Positions 6,684-12,773 of a DNA stretch of 12,773 nucleotides are shown here, piece after piece; position 1 is the first letter of the stretch; each line of letters begins with the position of its first letter. Source of the DNA: Bacillota bacterium (GTDB lineage Bacteria; Bacillota; Limnochordia; JAAZLZ01); contig JAAZLZ010000176.1 in assembly GCA_012799075.1 (NCBI GenBank), forward strand, positions 1-12,773, written 5' to 3'. The position numbers and the translations under genes were made by a program. Below the pieces are notes generated by a model that saw only the letters and a list, made by a program, of their open reading frames with translations, ran no database searches and had not been told where the DNA came from.

Positions 6684-7931
6684 TCATCCAGCCGCTGGAC
6701 GAACCCCCACTTGCCAGTGGACGAATAGTTTAGAGTCGCGTCTGGCAATACTCCCAAGCCAATAAGTCGCCCGACGGTGGTGCCGCTTGCATTTCTTGTA
6801 AGTTCGCCGCACCCATCGGACCAAGGCTTGGTTTATGTGCACGAATACCGAGTAAAGTTCCGACTTGTAAAAGCGCCCATAGTAATTGAGCCACCCTCTG
6901 ATTACCGGATTGAACATCCGGGACAGGTCTTCAAGGGTTTTGTCTGGCTTCAGATGCATGCGCCAATCGTGTACCGTCTGTCGCATGGCTTTCTTCGCCT
7001 TGTTACTGACCGCCGGTGTGAAGTTGATGAAGTATTTGCCGTACTTGTTCTTGGACCGCCGTGGCCGGAAGGTGTAACCCAGAAAATCGAAACTTATCTC
7101 TGGGTAGCTCTCTCTCCGGTCATCATCTTTGCAATAGACGATACGCGTCTTGTCCGGATGAAGTTCCAAGCCGCATTCCGCTAACCGTTTCTTCAAGCTT
7201 TCGTATAGTCTTTCCGCTTCCTCCTTGCTGCGACAGTGTACCACCGCATCGTCGGCATAACGCTCGAACGGCTTATCCTGGTGATCCCGGGACATCCACA
7301 CGTCGAACGCGTAGTGAAGAAACAGGTTGGCTAGAACTGGACTGATGACGCCTCCTTGCGGGGTGCCTTTGGTCCTCTCCTTGGCCGTACCATCGGGCAT
7401 GTGAAACGGTGCCTGAAGCCACCTCTGAATGTAGAGGATTACCCAGGAGTTGTCGGTGTGTTTACGGACCGCCTTCATCAACAGTTCGTGGTCAATGTTG
7501 TCAAACAGGCCCTTGATATCGAACTCCAGCACCCAGTCGTACTTCCAGCAGCGCTGCCGGGTTACGGTAAGGGCGTCGACGGCCGACTTTCTCGGCCGGT
7601 AGCCGTAGGAGTCCGGGTGGAAGTAGGGTTCCACGGTCGGTTCAAAATAGATCTTGACGACCATCTGCGCTACTCGATCTGCCACGGTGGGCACTCCGAG
7701 AATGCGCTTCCCCCCGTTCTTTTTGGGGATTTCCACCGCTTTCACCGGTGGGGGGAAATAGCTACCAGAAGACATTCGGTTCCAAATCTTGTAAAGATTG
7801 TTCTTCAGGTTCGCCTCGAATGCCTCCAGGCTTTCATCGTCTATTCCCGCCGCTCCCTTGTTCGCTTTCACTCGTTGGAACGCCTCCAGCACTACATGCT
7901 TGGAGATTTCGTACGGCTTTGTTTTGTCCAT
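6684..7931 (-). CDS. ltrA: Group II intron reverse transcriptase/maturase (inner intron)
   Basis: The intact 415-aa protein helps its intron fold and splice, and copies it into DNA targets. RT blocks are in order: NKGAAGIDDESL (25-36), IPKKNGGKRILGVPTVADR (68-86), SYGYRPRKSA (108-117), FDIKGLFDNIDH (137-148, catalytic D138), QGGVISP (192-198), YADD (225-228, catalytic Asps) and FDFLGYTF (281-288). The maturase X region includes MFNPVIRGWLNYYGRF (339-354). There is no HNH endonuclease domain, so it probably uses nicks or replication forks for priming. The start is ATG at 7931, with GGGAGG 5 nt upstream; an upstream in-frame ATG at 7997 lies in ribozyme sequence and lacks a good site. Its C-terminus lies against domain V, as is normal. 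Confidence 0.95.
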   Translation of the reverse strand: MDKTKPYEISKHVVLEAFQRVKANKGAAGIDDESLEAFEANLKNNLYKIWNRMSSGSYFPPPVKAVEIPKKNGGKRILGVPTVADRVAQMVVKIYFEPTVEPYFHPDSYGYRPRKSAVDALTVTRQRCWKYDWVLEFDIKGLFDNIDHELLMKAVRKHTDNSWVILYIQRWLQAPFHMPDGTAKERTKGTPQGGVISPVLANLFLHYAFDVWMSRDHQDKPFERYADDAVVHCRSKEEAERLYESLKKRLAECGLELHPDKTRIVYCKDDDRRESYPEISFDFLGYTFRPRRSKNKYGKYFINFTPAVSNKAKKAMRQTVHDWRMHLKPDKTLEDLSRMFNPVIRGWLNYYGRFYKSELYSVFVHINQALVRWVRRTYKKCKRHHRRATYWLGSIARRDSKLFVHWQVGVRPAAG

Positions 7932-8468
7932 TGGCTCCTCCCTTACGGTTGACCATTGTTCAAAACAGGATAACACAGCCCCTTCGCTCTGCTCCAATTA
8001 CGGAGCTTCATTACTACTACGGGCTGTTCCGCCCCTGCCCTCCGCATTGGTACTTTCGTCCTTGCGGGTCCTCCGCTTGGAGTTTTCCCTTGGCATCGGC
8101 GAGCAGGTTCCCACGTTCCTAACCGCAGCCTGTGCCACGTTCACGCCGCCTTCATGCCGGCCACCACCTGGACGGTAAACAGGTTTCCTCCAGACTAATC
8201 CCGGGCTAACGACCACCTCCCGGTTTTGATGGCGTCCCTACGCTTTCGACACTTTATCAGCGGTTCACGGTTGTTCGTCTCCATTGGCACGTACCTGACG
8301 AAGTCTTGCTTCGCCTTTTCCGTAACGCTCACTACCTTGGCTTTTGACCAAAGCAGCTTACGGTGGTTTGAAGCCTCCACCTGTATGGCGGCTCCGAGGG
8401 GCCCTCCCTCATCTGTCGGTTAAGCATGGCTTTCGGGCCTTTCACAGCCCTTCGCCTTCGTGGCGCAC
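7932..8468 (-). ncRNA. Inner intron ribozyme, domains I-IV 5' part
   Basis: This 537-nt stretch has no gene of its own. It starts GTGCGCC and includes a domain III-like block around 8030-7977 with AGCCCGTAGTAGT; the 11-nt CCCGTAGTAGT core is shared with the outer intron (9526-9516). A candidate EBS1, TGTCG at 8251-8247, is complementary to the last five exon bases CGACA. Open frames on either strand here are shadows of structured RNA. Confidence 0.8.
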
Positions 8469-9151
8469 TGTCGTCGGCGTAGCGTACTATGCGGATACCC
8501 TTCGACTTCATTGCTTGGTCAAAGTGATCCAGATAGATGTTCGCAATTAGTGGCGAGATTACCCCGCCCTGCGGACTGCCGATCTCTGTGTCCTCGTACA
8601 CCCCGTCTTTCATGACTCCTGCTTCAAGGAATTGCCGGATAAGCCCGAGTACTGATCCGTCACTTATCTTGCGGTTAATCCCTTGTAGTATTAGGTCATG
8701 ATCCAGGCGGTCAAAGCATTTAGACAGGTCCATGTCTACTACGTATTTCAAACCATACTGGTTCATGAACCTCTCTGCTTTGGCCACTGCCTGCTGACAG
8801 GAGCGTCCCGGTCTGTATCCATAACTTGATGGATGAAATTCTGGGTCAAAGATAGGTTGCATCACGTTCAGCAACGCTTGCTGTACCACCCTATCCCTGA
8901 CGGTGGGTACACCCAGTGGCCGTTTACTTCCATCTGGCTTGGGTATCTCCACCCTGCGCCGGCTTCGGTTTGTACGTACCGGTCTTGAGCTCAAGCTGAA
9001 GTGTATCGAGCTCTGCTTTTAGGTTCTCACCATAGGCGTCCACGGTCTGCCCGTCTATTCCGGGAGCACCTCTGTTCGCTCGTACGGCTAAGTAGGATTG
9101 CTCGAGATTATTCCTACTGTATACCTTGTCCATCAGGCTATAGTACTTCAT
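8469..9151 (-). pseudogene. Outer intron RT/maturase, 5' fragment (frameshifted, ends at YADD)
   Basis: This is the N-terminal half of the outer group II RT. The start is ATG at 9151 with AAGGAG 5 nt upstream. RT blocks include NRGAPGIDGQTVDAYG, VEIPKPDGSKRPLGVPTVRD, SYGYRPGRSCQQA, VVDMDLSKCFDRLDHD (catalytic Asp), IGSPQGGVISPLIAN and RYADD, after which the inner intron begins. Reading passes from one frame to another at about 8957-8960: KPKP runs into AQGGDTQ and stops, while the other frame continues RRVEIPKP. This looks like loss of 2 bases (or gain of 1) in a codon that was probably GTG. The RT is therefore inactive even if the inner intron is spliced out, unless frameshifting occurs. Confidence 0.9.
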
Positions 9152-9875
9152 CTTGGCTCCTTCATCTCGCTGTACTCCCTACGTTTCTCCCTTGCATGAT
9201 TACAGTTTCTTCCCATGGTTCATGTGGCGTCTCTAGCTCTATGGCAATCTACCACACTCTTCCACGGTATTCTGCTGAGCGGACGCAGATCCCAGGTGGC
9301 TCGCCGCCCCCAGCTATCTCGTTCCCCTTGGCATTCCAGCCGCGGTTATCTTCTCTCATGCTTGTTTGTTACGCGGTCGTACACTTCAGTTTGCTTTCAC
9401 CCCTTCGCAACCGCCAGTGCTTTTGGCTCTGGCAGCTCAGTGCCACTATGGGCGCTGTCCCCCCAGTTTTATCCTCCGGTCTGTTACCAGCCTTCTTTGG
9501 CTGAGGGTTCGCAACTACTACGGGTTCATCTGTCACCCTACACCACATCTTCTCTCCCTTGCCTCTCGGCTCGTTTGAGCTTACCAAGTCAACTTGGATG
9601 GTATAGGGCTTCCCCAGGTAAGTCTGCCTGCCTGAACATGAATCCGTCCGTTCTAACCCCTTAGGCTATCTAGCTGTTGGGCTTTCCCGTGTCATGCGGG
9701 GTTACCCTCCTAACAGGCCAACCTCGGTTCGCTTGCGCTACGTTCCATGTTCCACCTTCGGCTTCCTTCGGACCCCACTGTTACCAGTAACGCCCTTGCC
9801 TACGGTTTGTCTTCCCACTAGTTAGGCGACAGGGTTTCTTTCAACCCACCGGCTCAGCAGACATGCTGGGCACAC
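9152..9875 (-). ncRNA. Outer intron ribozyme, domains I-IV 5' part
   Basis: This 724-nt stretch precedes the outer RT and contains no credible gene. It starts GTGTGCCCAGCATG and contains the motif CCCGTAGTAGT (9526-9516) also found in the inner intron, as well as several internal helices. Open frames seen on the plus strand here (for example 9001-9504 and 9215-9664) are antisense to ribozyme RNA and show no protein family features. Confidence 0.75.
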
Positions 9876-9879
9876 ATGC

Positions 9880-9914
9880 AACCAGGCCTTGGGCGTGCTG
9901 CCCAAGGCCTGGTT
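9880..9914 (-). terminator. acs operon terminator hairpin, U-tract replaced by intron
   Basis: AACCAGGCCTTGGGC pairs perfectly with GCCCAAGGCCTGGTT (15 bp) around a 5-nt loop, starting 10 bp after the acsE stop. The stem is strong, but instead of a T-run it is followed by GCAT and then the intron GTGTG. Placement right after an operon end fits a Rho-independent terminator whose tail was split off by the intron. The distal flank resumes with TTTAC after the intron, possibly a remnant of the tail. Confidence 0.8.
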
Positions 9915-9924
9915 ACTCCGACGC

Positions 9925-10701
9925 TTATGCCTTCAGGTAGGAATCGGCGTAGATATCCTGATTCAACAAGATCCGGGAGGTGGCAACGGCGTCCATCAGG
10001 TCTTTGTCCATAACGTTGATAATGGCCGCATCAAGGCCGCAGGCAAGGGCCATGACCAGATAAGTGCGATCGATCAGGGAGCGGTGCTTAGTCTTCTGGG
10101 AGACGTTGCTCAGCCCCAAATTGGTCTTTGGCGGCGGGCTGGAGAGGAGTTTCACTTGCCGGATAGTCTCCAGCACCTCAGGTCCGTGGTCTTGGGCCAC
10201 ATTCACCGGCAGGATAAGGGGGTCGATTAGCAGATCTTCCATGGGAAATCCCACGGAATCAGCATAAGCAACCAGCTCCATGGCCAAGGCCGTACGGCTG
10301 TCCACATCCTTGGGGATCCCCTGCTCATTCATTGCCAGGCCGATGACCATTGCCCCGTGATCGTTGGCCATGCCAAATACCCGCTCCATCTTCGGCATTT
10401 CCGCTGGTGTGGAGTTGATGATGGCGGGCTTTTTACAGAGCTTGAGCCCAGCTTCAATGGCATCATAGTTCGTACAGTCGAGGCAAAGGGGAACATCGGT
10501 CACATCCTGGATTACTTCAACCAGCCATTCCATGGCCAGAACCCGATCCGCGGCTGCCGGCCCTGTGTTTACATCCAGGTAATCGGCGCCAGCCTCGGCC
10601 TGTTTAACGGCCCAATCTTGAACAACCTTGGCGTCCCTCGACTGAATAGCCGCGCCTATGTCCTGGAACATGCCATTGATGCGTTCACCGATCTTAATCA
10701 T
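9925..10701 (-). CDS. acsE: Methyltetrahydrofolate:corrinoid iron-sulfur protein methyltransferase
   Basis: AcsE transfers the methyl group of 5-methyl-THF to the Co(I) of the corrinoid iron-sulfur protein, joining the methyl branch of the Wood-Ljungdahl pathway to acetyl-CoA synthesis. The 258-aa protein is a single pterin-binding TIM barrel. Residues known to hold the pterin in the Moorella enzyme appear at the same numbers: D75 (PLCLD), N96 (AIINSTPAE), D160 (LLIDPL) and N199 (NLGLSNVSQ), the last assisting N5 activation. Length matches the family (about 260 aa). The ATG at 10701 has AAGGAGG 7 nt upstream, overlapping the acsD stop. It is the last gene of the acs block, followed directly by the terminator hairpin. 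The enzyme is cytosolic. Confidence 0.97.
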   Translation of the reverse strand: MIKIGERINGMFQDIGAAIQSRDAKVVQDWAVKQAEAGADYLDVNTGPAAADRVLAMEWLVEVIQDVTDVPLCLDCTNYDAIEAGLKLCKKPAIINSTPAEMPKMERVFGMANDHGAMVIGLAMNEQGIPKDVDSRTALAMELVAYADSVGFPMEDLLIDPLILPVNVAQDHGPEVLETIRQVKLLSSPPPKTNLGLSNVSQKTKHRSLIDRTYLVMALACGLDAAIINVMDKDLMDAVATSRILLNQDIYADSYLKA

Positions 10702-10713
10702 TTTCCCGCCTCC

Positions 10714-11682
10714 TTAATACTCGTTGGAGACCATCAACTGGTCAATATGGTTTCTTACTAGCTTCACCGCCTCAGGGTGCCTCATCACCAGGATGTGGGC
10801 GCCAGCCTGCAGGAGGGCCGCCGCAGTCGCAGATTCCCAAAGAACGCTTCGCCCCTCCTGGGGACCCCAACCAGGAAACTCCCCTTCGGAGGCGTTGGCC
10901 TCCTTGGCCCGCCAGGCCTCATAACCCACCGTCGCGATGACGGGCATCGACAGCATCTTATCCCCCTGGAGGGCGCCCAGCCGGGCCCGTTCGATGATGG
11001 AATAGCTGTACTCCAACCCATATCCTAAAGCCGCGGTGGTCGGGTCAATGCAGATGCGCTCGGGAGGCAGGTTCATTTCCGTAATCAGGATGTTTAGCTG
11101 TTTGCACATGTTGATGTCGATTGGCGATTTGGCGATGAGGGAATGGCCGTGGACGATGCACGCGGCGGTCAACGTTTTGTAGTTTTCCTGTTCCGCAACC
11201 CCAAGGAGCAAGTTTTCCCCCGCGGTAGCCTCGGCTACGGCCTGCATCAATTCATTATCCTTTTCTTCATTGCCACAGCCGACAATGGCCATGGGTACGC
11301 CAACTTCCGCCAGGACTTCCTTCACCGTCTGGACGCAGCTGTCGGTGGAGCGGTCGGCTCCTTCGGGATTGGCCCCAATCAGGCTGAGGTACAGCATATC
11401 GGCGCCAAACTCATCGACGCATCTTTTGGCCCAAGCCGTCGTCGAGCCCACATCCCCCAAGGCCTCCAGCAGCACCGGGTTCCATTCGGGAGCCACATCG
11501 GTGATTTCCATGGCGATCACCGGCCTGTGGGGCAGCTCCCCTTCAAAATGATAGGCAGGCAGCGTGCCCTCACCGCCAACGGTGATTACGCTGGTCCGCG
11601 TCCCCCCTTCGGCGGGGCCCTTGCCGATTGTCAATGTTCCCACTTTGCTTCCGTAGCGATCCTTGACTATCTCTACAGCCAT
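10714..11682 (-). CDS. acsD: Corrinoid iron-sulfur protein small subunit (acetyl-CoA pathway)
   Basis: AcsD is the small TIM-barrel subunit of the CFeSP heterodimer. It covers the corrinoid carried by AcsC and docks with the methyltransferase and with acetyl-CoA synthase. The 322-aa product begins MAVEIVKDRYGSKVG and shows family segments such as GGTRTSVITVGGE, VIAMEITDVAPEWNP and YGLEYSYSIIERARLGAL. Length matches known AcsD (about 320 aa). The ATG at 11682 is chosen because AGGAG lies 8 nt upstream; the in-frame ATG at 11688 is only 2 nt from it. The ribosome site overlaps the stop of the upstream ATPase gene. The gene sits between the CooC-type ATPase and acsE, as in other acetogens. Confidence 0.96.
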   Translation of the reverse strand: MAVEIVKDRYGSKVGTLTIGKGPAEGGTRTSVITVGGEGTLPAYHFEGELPHRPVIAMEITDVAPEWNPVLLEALGDVGSTTAWAKRCVDEFGADMLYLSLIGANPEGADRSTDSCVQTVKEVLAEVGVPMAIVGCGNEEKDNELMQAVAEATAGENLLLGVAEQENYKTLTAACIVHGHSLIAKSPIDINMCKQLNILITEMNLPPERICIDPTTAALGYGLEYSYSIIERARLGALQGDKMLSMPVIATVGYEAWRAKEANASEGEFPGWGPQEGRSVLWESATAAALLQAGAHILVMRHPEAVKLVRNHIDQLMVSNEY

Positions 11683-11694
11683 TGCCATCTCTCC

Positions 11695-12450
11695 TCAAAT
11701 GTTCGATTTCTGCAAAATTTCTACGGCCGCGGTCCAAGCGGCACTGTCAGAGGGAACCTCAAGGAGGGGTTTGCCCTTCACATCATACCGGGTAATCACC
11801 TCATCCTGGGGAATCCAGCCGATGAGCTCAAGCCCGGTCCGCTCAATTTCCGGTTCCAGCGCCGTCAGAGCCGCCCGATTGGGCACCCTGGTCACAACCA
11901 GGTAGGTCCGTCCCACTTCGGTGGCCAGGCTGTCAATGATGTGCTTGGCCCGCCCCGCAGAGCGGATCCCCCGGGCCGAAGCATCGCTCATGATGAAAAG
12001 CACATCGATATCTTGGGCAATGCGGCGGGATAGGTGTTCAAGGCCCGCCTCGTTGTCCATGACCACCACGGGATAATTGGCCACCACCTGTCCCAAGACG
12101 CCCTTCAAGATATCGTTGGGGAAGCAATAGCAGCCCGGTCCCTCGGGGTTGCCCATCACCAATAGGTCGACATCCCGTCCCTCAACTAAGGATGCCGCCA
12201 CCCGATACCGGATGAAGTCGGCTTTGCTCATCCCCGCAGGCAGATCGCCCTCCTTGGTCATTTCCATCACCTGGGAAATCGTCTGTTCAACGGGCAGCCC
12301 CAAGGCTTCACTAAGGTTAGAGTTGGGATCGGCATCGACGGCCAAAACAGGGGTTTTGCCCTCATCAAGCAAGTAACGAACCATGAAGGTGGCAAAGGTT
12401 GTCTTGCCCGTACCTCCCTTTCCCGCTACCGCCAGTCGCAAAGTCTTCAA
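11695..12450 (-). CDS. CooC/AcsF-type nickel-insertion ATPase for CODH/acetyl-CoA synthase
   Basis: This SIMIBI/MinD-like ATPase is a maturation factor for nickel centres of CO dehydrogenase/acetyl-CoA synthase. The 251-aa protein has the deviant Walker A GKGGTGKTT (10-18), switch I region VDADPNSN (38-45), the CxC metal-binding pair GCYCFPND (C107, C109) diagnostic of CooC, and switch II MDNEAGLEHLSR (131-142). The TTG at 12450 overlaps the upstream TGA as TTGA, indicating translational coupling, and gives the expected MKTLRLAVAGKGG start; an extended reading from 12516 would add 22 unrelated residues. Whether it serves CODH (CooC) or ACS (AcsF) cannot be decided from sequence alone, hence no symbol. 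Confidence 0.93.
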   Translation of the reverse strand: MKTLRLAVAGKGGTGKTTFATFMVRYLLDEGKTPVLAVDADPNSNLSEALGLPVEQTISQVMEMTKEGDLPAGMSKADFIRYRVAASLVEGRDVDLLVMGNPEGPGCYCFPNDILKGVLGQVVANYPVVVMDNEAGLEHLSRRIAQDIDVLFIMSDASARGIRSAGRAKHIIDSLATEVGRTYLVVTRVPNRAALTALEPEIERTGLELIGWIPQDEVITRYDVKGKPLLEVPSDSAAWTAAVEILQKSNI

Positions 12451-12773
12451 CGGGCCAACACTTCCTTTCCGATTACAGATGGAAACAAGCTCAAGTCCGT
12501 ATGGGGCAAGAAACAAGCAGAGATGAACTCATCCATGAAGGTATTCCCCGAGGAGAGCTCCATGTAGGTCAAGGAGGCGGCCAACTGATCGACTCCCGCC
12601 AAAGCCTCCCGGGAAAGCAAGACCGCCCGGGCTCCTTTCAAGGATGTGTTCCCTAGGAATTCATACTTGCTCCGGGGAATATCGGGGAGCAGGCCGATCT
12701 TGATGGCATCTTCCACGTTCAGATACTGGCCAAAGCCCCCGGCGATAATCACCCGATCGAGGGCGTCAACATC
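12447..12773 (-). CDS. acsV: Corrinoid protein reductive activator, C-terminal fragment (RACo/AcsV type)
   Basis: The last 108 residues of the activator that uses ATP to re-reduce Co(II) in the corrinoid iron-sulfur protein when it falls off the catalytic cycle. The fragment starts mid-gene at the window edge. It includes RVIIAGGFGQYLNVEDAIKI, the glycine-rich nucleotide-binding motif of the ASKHA-like domain, and the family sequence GLLPDIP and FLGNTSLKGA. The N-terminal 2Fe-2S ferredoxin-like domain would lie outside. The stop overlaps the start of the CooC-type gene by 4 nt. Identification relies on the C-terminal motif and the operon position. Confidence 0.87.
   Translation of the reverse strand, partial: DVDALDRVIIAGGFGQYLNVEDAIKIGLLPDIPRSKYEFLGNTSLKGARAVLLSREALAGVDQLAASLTYMELSSGNTFMDEFISACFLPHTDLSLFPSVIGKEVLAR

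Larger units (their letters stand above)
6607..8468 (-). mobile_element. Inner group II intron with intact RT, nested in the YADD codons of the outer RT
   Basis: The 5' end is GTGCGCC at 8468-8462, directly after the sequence encoding YADD plus one base. Domains I to IV span about 8468-7932, the RT 7931-6684, domain V 6680-6647 and domain VI down to the 3' end. Two 3' ends are possible. Ending at 6608 gives CTACTCAC with the usual AY ending but leaves the outer RT one base out of frame. Ending at 6607 puts the bulged A at position -7 and restores YADDILVFARS, but ends CC. Length is 1.86 kb. Its RT is only distantly similar to the outer one, so this is not a recent self-duplication. RT, ribozyme core and both ends are present, so it may still splice and move. 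Confidence 0.9.
5934..9875 (-). mobile_element. Outer group II intron, interrupted by a second group II intron
   Basis: The 5' end is GTGTGCCC at 9875-9868, matching the group II GUGYG start. It lies 4 bp beyond a terminator hairpin, the site preferred by class C introns. Ribozyme domains I to IV occupy about 9875-9152, followed by an RT gene at 9151 with ribosome site AAGGAG. After the RT stop at 6014 come domain V (6013-5983) and a domain VI stem with a bulged A. The 3' boundary is uncertain: CTCGG ends at 5934, while an AY-type ending (TTTAC) would be at 5929. Total length is about 3.94 kb, or about 2.08 kb without the inner intron, a normal size for such an intron. The RT is broken twice, so self-mobility is unlikely. 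Class C is an inference from the insertion site and the RT type. Confidence 0.85.

Noticed and set aside
6014..9151. Two degenerate copies of one intron, or a retron or DGR reverse transcriptase.
   Set aside because: The two RTs differ clearly in sequence, and each has its own GTGYG 5' end and domain V/VI, which points to two distinct group II introns, one nested in the other.
9001..9664. Plus-strand open frames of 149-167 codons upstream of the outer RT.
   Set aside because: They run antisense to group II ribozyme domains; serine- and leucine-rich readings like these are common artefacts of intron antisense.
11143..12033. A 296-codon open frame on the plus strand across acsD and the CooC-type gene.
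   Set aside because: It is antisense to two well-supported genes, has no recognisable family motif, and its length is explained by codon bias on the opposite strand.
1..12773. CRISPR array, tRNA or rRNA genes.
   Set aside because: No regularly spaced repeats, cloverleaf-like sequence or rRNA core motifs were seen.

Overview
The window reads as part of an anaerobic Firmicutes (Clostridia-type) genome that fixes carbon by the Wood-Ljungdahl pathway. The evidence is a block of acetyl-CoA-pathway genes (acsV end, cooC/acsF, acsD, acsE) and a SCIFF ranthipeptide with its radical SAM maturase, a pair typical of Clostridia. The DNA is moderately GC-rich, and TTG and GTG starts are frequent. Every convincing gene is on the minus strand, so transcription runs from high to low coordinates.

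Layout in transcription order. (1) 12773-9925: the 3' end of acsV, which encodes the reductive activator of the corrinoid iron-sulfur protein (CFeSP). It overlaps a CooC/AcsF nickel-insertion ATPase, followed by acsD (CFeSP small subunit) and acsE (methyl-THF:CFeSP methyltransferase). Spacings of 12 bp or less indicate one operon. (2) 9914-9880: a perfect 15-bp terminator-like hairpin just after acsE. (3) 9875 to about 5934: a group II intron inserted 4 bp past that hairpin. Its own reverse transcriptase (RT) gene is broken at the YADD active-site codons by a second, different group II intron (8468 to about 6607) that carries an intact 415-aa RT. Both domain V hairpins are recognisable, so this is a nested intron-in-intron (twintron-like) arrangement. 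The outer RT also has a frameshift near 8958. (4) 5852-4185: bacteriohemerythrin, then a tandem-HD protein whose second domain is a canonical HD-GYP c-di-GMP phosphodiesterase. (5) 4031-1198: trkA and trkH, a complete Trk potassium uptake system with its own likely promoter. (6) 1151-1: from a strong extended -10 promoter, a 53-aa SCIFF precursor peptide with a TTG start, then its radical SAM maturase, cut by the window edge.

How the genes fit together: AcsE moves the methyl group from methyl-THF to the cobalt of CFeSP (AcsC, outside the window, plus AcsD). AcsV re-reduces inactive cobalt, and CooC/AcsF supports nickel-enzyme maturation. The hemerythrin and HD-GYP genes could link oxygen or redox state to c-di-GMP turnover, but that is inference. 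The best candidates for unusual biology are the nested intron at the YADD codons and the outer intron's position at the acs terminator. The SCIFF peptide is real but belongs to a known family. I did not find a convincing wholly new system.
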